Shown here: positions 60,301 through 64,000 of the stretch, piece by piece | Layout of the letters: each line of letters opens with the position of its first letter | How positions within the stretch are numbered: position 1 is the stretch's first letter | From: Xylaria sp. FL1777 | Taxonomy: Eukaryota > Ascomycota > Sordariomycetes > Xylariales > Xylariaceae | Length of the DNA: 64,000 nt | Direction: 5' to 3' | Assembly: GCA_022578965.1 (NCBI GenBank) | Contig: MU400514.1 | Span: 62,001 to 126,000, forward strand | The notes under the pieces: model-generated | Database searches by the model: none | What the model saw: the letters and a program-made list of their open reading frames with translations, nothing else | What the model was told of the DNA's origin: nothing | Translations under genes and position numbers: made by a program

Positions 60301-63300
60301 CCTTTGCGTAACGACCAATCATGGATATACTGAATCCAATATTCCCTAAGGTCCCAGCTATAAGCCGGCAGCTGCACCACGCGATGTGACCATGGAAAGG
60401 CGGACTGATACTCACGCCAGTCAATGGTAAAACCCAGATTATATAGGGATGATAATGATTGTGAAACTAGAGCTAGCGTATCTTGGTTCTCTGCAAGGAA
60501 AGAAAATGTCGCTACTCGATTCCCGAGCACGTTCTTGACCATATGACAGGTGACAGGTTGAGGTCCAATCTCAATTACAACACTGCGGTCACTAAGAACA
60601 CCTTTCGCAAGGGCATTCTCCATCGCGCCAAAGAAATTGACGGGGTTGCGGCAGTGATCACGTAGATAGTGAGGTGAAAAGGTGCCAGCTTCATTGACGA
60701 CGGTAGCCAGTAACGGACAGATAACAGGAATAGTAGGCGTGCGAAAGGTTACACCTCGGCAGGCCGCCTCGAAATCATTAAGAATAGGCTCAACTTGCCT
60801 TGAATGAAATGCATAGGGTACATCAAGCATGGTAGTCCTGACGCCTTGGGGATGTAGGAGCTTTTGTATCCGATACATCTCATCGACTGTGCCCGTAAGC
60901 ACGATATCTTCTGGCCCATTAAAACACGCAACCTCGTACTGCCGGCCCAAGAGGAGGTTATCAAGAATATCCTTTGGCGCACGCACGGCCAGCATAGCGT
61001 GAAATTTTGGCTTGCACCGTTGCTGTAGTAGCTGAGCACGACGAGCAACGAGGAAAATAGCGTCAGACATAGAAAGAACGCCTGCAATTGCTAGAGCGGC
61101 ATATTCTCCGAGGCTATGGCCAATAACCGATGCTGGCGTGATACCCCAGGACATACAAAGACGTGCTAGAGCAATTTCTAGGCAAAGAGTGCTCACTTGT
61201 AGAGTAATCGTATCGGGATCACAAATAGGACTAGTCATGCTGGAGTATAGAAAAAGAAATGACTGGAAGCCCTACCGCTGTGCTATATTATCAAAGAAAA
61301 TCATGTCCGTACGAAATACTGGGAAGTTCTCGAATAGCTGCCTGCCCATCCCGACGTATTGTGATCCGTTCCCAGTGAAAGTAAAGGTTATAGGCGGGGC
61401 GCTTAAAGGCGGCCGGGGGTTCTCACTATTACAACCTAGTACGTTCTGTAGCTCCGTACTTATTTGCTGAAGGTTCGCCCCATGGACCGCCACGCGGTAA
61501 GAGTAATGTGCACGACGGGCTGTAGTCGTGTAGGAAAGGGCAGCAAGAGGAACATCGGCAGAAACAGCATAATCAGTAAGGAAGGTCACTAGTGACTCGA
61601 TGTTTCGTCTGAGGGACACTGGCGTCTTAGCAGAAACCGTAACAACATGTACGGACCGTACATCTACGCCCTCCCTCGAATGTAGTTTGGGTGCGTCTTC
61701 AATAAGCAGGGCGCTATTACCACCAGCCGCGCTGAAATTATTGATAAATGCTTTGCGAGGGGCGCCTCTGGGCGTCCAGTCAAGCGGCTTCCGCGCAATC
61801 CGGACATTGCGTTCATCCATATCTGGCGGAAAGTTCTTATTAACCACGGTGCGAAGTCCAGCATGAGGCGGAATAATATCCTTCTTCATCATAAGAAGCA
61901 CCTTGGCTAAGCTCGTTACGCCAGCGGCTGCTCCACCGTGACCAACATTCGATTTCACCGTACCGACATACAAGGGGTTATCGGCGCTACGGGCGTGAAT
62001 GCCCCTTGGCGCGAAGGTGTCTGCGACAGACTCCATCTCGATAGGGTCGCCAACTCGGGTGCCAGTACCATGCATCTCGACATAACCAACTTCGAGAGGG
62101 TGAACGCCAGCCTCATTAAGAATCTTATCAAAGACTTGTTTCTGTGCATCCGCTAGAGGTCGCGTGATGGAATCAGCATCGGCGGAATGATTAGTATAAG
62201 CGCCAAGAATAACACCAAGAATCGGATCGGTCTCTGAGATGGCATCCTCAAGCCGCTTGAGGATGACTGTGCAAGTACCTTCGGCTCGACAGTAACCGTC
62301 CGCAGTTTGATCAAAAGATTTGCAGTTACCTGTACGCGAAAGGAAGTGCCCACGGTCCAAGCCTGCCATATAGTCTGGATTAGTTAGGATATTTGTCCCT
62401 CCGGCAATCACAGTGTCGGCGTCGCCTTGCCATATCAGATTACATGCAACGTGTATAGCTGACAAGCTTGAGGAGCATGCAGTATCCAGACTGAGGCTCG
62501 GGCCACTGAACTTGAAAAAGTAATTGATACGGCCGGGGATAAAGGCGCGGCAACCGCCTGGAATATAGAAAGTATCAATCTCCTGAGCGCTGTTGACCTC
62601 CATCCAATCATTACTTGTAACACCATACACTACACCAACACGATCTCTCTGCGTAGAGGGTGTAGCACTCGAGCCTGGCACCATCCCTGCACTCTCCATA
62701 GCCTCATAGGCCGTCATGAGCGCAAGGCGGCTAGCTGGATCAATCTGTAGCGCTTCACGAGGTGTTATGTTGAAGAACTTGGCATCAAATTGCCCAGGAT
62801 TCTTCAGCCAACAGCCGTAAGGGGTTCTGCTAGTGTTTTTACGTGCGCCGGTAGGGTCTACGTGCGTGGCGGCATTCCAACGGGAGGAGGGAATAACTTT
62901 GTGTACATCGAGACCTCGGAACAACAAGTCCCAGAAGTCCTCGGCGTCTTCCGCCTCCGGAAAGCGTCCGGCCATGCCCACTATGGCTATTTTGCATTTG
63001 CGTGAAGCAATGGTGCATGCGGGAGGTGTAACGGTTAATATGGAGGGCTGAAACCTCAATTCCCTCAGTTGAACAGTATATGCACGCTGTTCCAGGGAGT
63101 ACTTCATGTCTCCGCCCGAGATAGTACCAATTGTAAAAATCGATATAGTATCTTTGCGGGAGGAGAAGCGGGAGATATAGGCGACACCGTTTATTATATC
63201 GTCCCAAGAGATGGAATTGATAAGGATGTCTTCCACCGCGCCCCTTAAAAGACCATTGTAGTCTCGTGCCTGCCTGATCGCACCCGTTTTAGAACATAGG

Positions 63301-64000
63301 ACTGGTAGTGTGATGGGACGTTGAGATAGCTCGGCTACTTGGGTTGTACCGAGAATAGAATCAACATCATCACTAGTAAAGATGTGCTGGGCATGATATG
63401 GGGCATATAGATGAAGGTCTACGACATGATGCCCGCCTAATTTAGTCTCCTTGAGAGTTTGCAAAATCGACGGTGGCCCGGTGATTGTGAGGTGCTTCTC
63501 GGCTACAAAACTAAGGTATGGGCGTGAAACAAGTGGTAGATGCTAACATCAGTAAGCTCGCGATCATTTGAGAGCATATCATCCTTACATTTTCGGTTAT
63601 AAAGTCAGATACGGTCTTCTTAATATCATCCTTGTTCGCGTTCTTCACACGTATTGACCATAAGTTCGAGCCATGCTCGATTGACCGAGCAACCTGGATA
63701 GCCCTGAGCGCAGTACGGAAAGCAACGCCAACTGTATGCGGAGCAAGCCTGAGCAGTTCAGAACTATTTCGAGAGGAGCTGATGGCCGCAGCTGCTAGTG
63801 ATCCAGTACATAGCCCGACGAGGCACAAGTTCCCCTCCTGCCCAAAGACATCATCAGGCTCACCACACTGGCTGGTAAAGTCAATTAAAGGCATTATCAG
63901 AGTCCGGCGTTCGTATTCTTACCTAAGAGCAGTGGCCAAGTGGAAACAACAAACAAGAGCTTTGTGTAAGGCAGGATGTAGTTGTGTCCGATGTAACAGC
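57390..64000 (-). CDS. Non-reducing polyketide synthase, SAT-KS-AT-PT-ACP-ACP-TE, 5' end outside the window
   Basis: Four exons are in the window (from 63923 past the right edge, 63589-63871, 61276-63542, 57390-61239), coding about 2158 residues. The enzyme builds an aromatic polyketide from acyl-CoA and malonyl-CoA without reduction. Domains and key residues: SAT with Cys in GLCTGSL (63808-63810) and His in the APYHAQH motif; KS with Cys in DTACSSS (62475-62477), and His in MHGTGT and SNVGHG; AT with Ser in GHSLGEY (61113-61115); PT with His in GHRVND (60102-60104) and Asp in AAIDALSQS (59535-59537); two ACPs with the phosphopantetheine Ser in LGIDSLL (58947-58949) and LGIDSFL (58500-58502); TE with Ser in GGWSSGG (57933-57935). 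All active sites are intact. Domain order matches naphthopyrone- and orsellinate-type synthases. PT and TE wording looks closer to orsellinate/resorcylate enzymes, but the product is not determined. Missing: the first part of SAT. Confidence 0.93.

Noticed and set aside
61238..61276. PKS as two separate genes
   Set aside because: A 36-nt intron (61240-61275) with GTAGGG and CCAG joins the AT domain in frame. It is short, but the domain continues exactly across it.
63872..63894. ATG at 63894 as the PKS start
   Set aside because: It lies in an intron. The SAT domain continues upstream in an exon ending at 63923, so the true start is outside the window.
1..64000. CRISPR arrays, bacterial operons, insertion sequences or integrated virus
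   Set aside because: No regularly spaced repeats, transposase, integrase, reverse transcriptase or capsid motifs were seen. Gene structure is eukaryotic throughout.

Overview
The window is nuclear DNA from a filamentous ascomycete (Pezizomycotina, probably a Sordariomycete). The reasons are short introns of about 45 to 100 nt with GTRNGT-type donors and CTRAC-type branch sites, long gene-poor spacers rich in TACCTA/TAGGTA words, an intron-containing tRNA-His, and typical fungal gene families (Boi-type polarity protein, Kex1 carboxypeptidase, RTA1 exporter, NACHT-ankyrin STAND receptor, non-reducing polyketide synthase). Gene models below were spliced by hand. Reading frame closes in every one except the 47.9-48.8 kb gene, and the polyketide synthase runs off the window. 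The species cannot be named from this.

Layout. 0.9-5.1 kb: an MFS sugar transporter and a secreted GH43 glycosidase, tail to tail, which look like a sugar-scavenging pair. 7.8-9.3 kb: a MATE exporter. 10.5-11.0 kb: a MARVEL membrane protein. 12.1-14.0 kb: a GMC oxidoreductase. 16.1-17.0 kb: a mitochondrial DUF1279 protein. 19.6-20.1 kb: an Stf2-like protein. 20.8-22.5 kb: mitochondrial methionyl-tRNA formyltransferase. 23.8-24.5 kb: a small GPI-anchored wall protein. 26.4 kb: tRNA-His(GTG) with an 18-nt intron. 27.3-31.7 kb: a NACHT-ankyrin receptor. 32.7-35.9 kb: a Boi1/Boi2-like SH3-SAM-PH protein. 38.8-42.8 kb: an SP-RING SUMO ligase. 44.6-46.6 kb: Kex1. 47.9-48.8 kb: an unrecognised gene. 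52.5-54.0 kb: a lipase. 55.8-56.9 kb: an RTA1-like protein. 57.4 kb to beyond the right edge: a non-reducing polyketide synthase with the order SAT-KS-AT-PT-ACP-ACP-TE.

The housekeeping core (formyltransferase, Stf2, Boi, SUMO ligase, Kex1, DUF1279) is interleaved with accessory genes (sugar pair, MATE, GMC, STAND receptor, PKS with RTA1). The right edge is the start of a probable secondary-metabolite cluster whose tailoring genes lie outside the window. No clearly new system is proven. The best candidates for a second look are the PKS locus, the STAND receptor with its C-terminal module, the SUMO ligase with a terminal SIM-like motif, and an unusually high share of AAG 3' splice sites.
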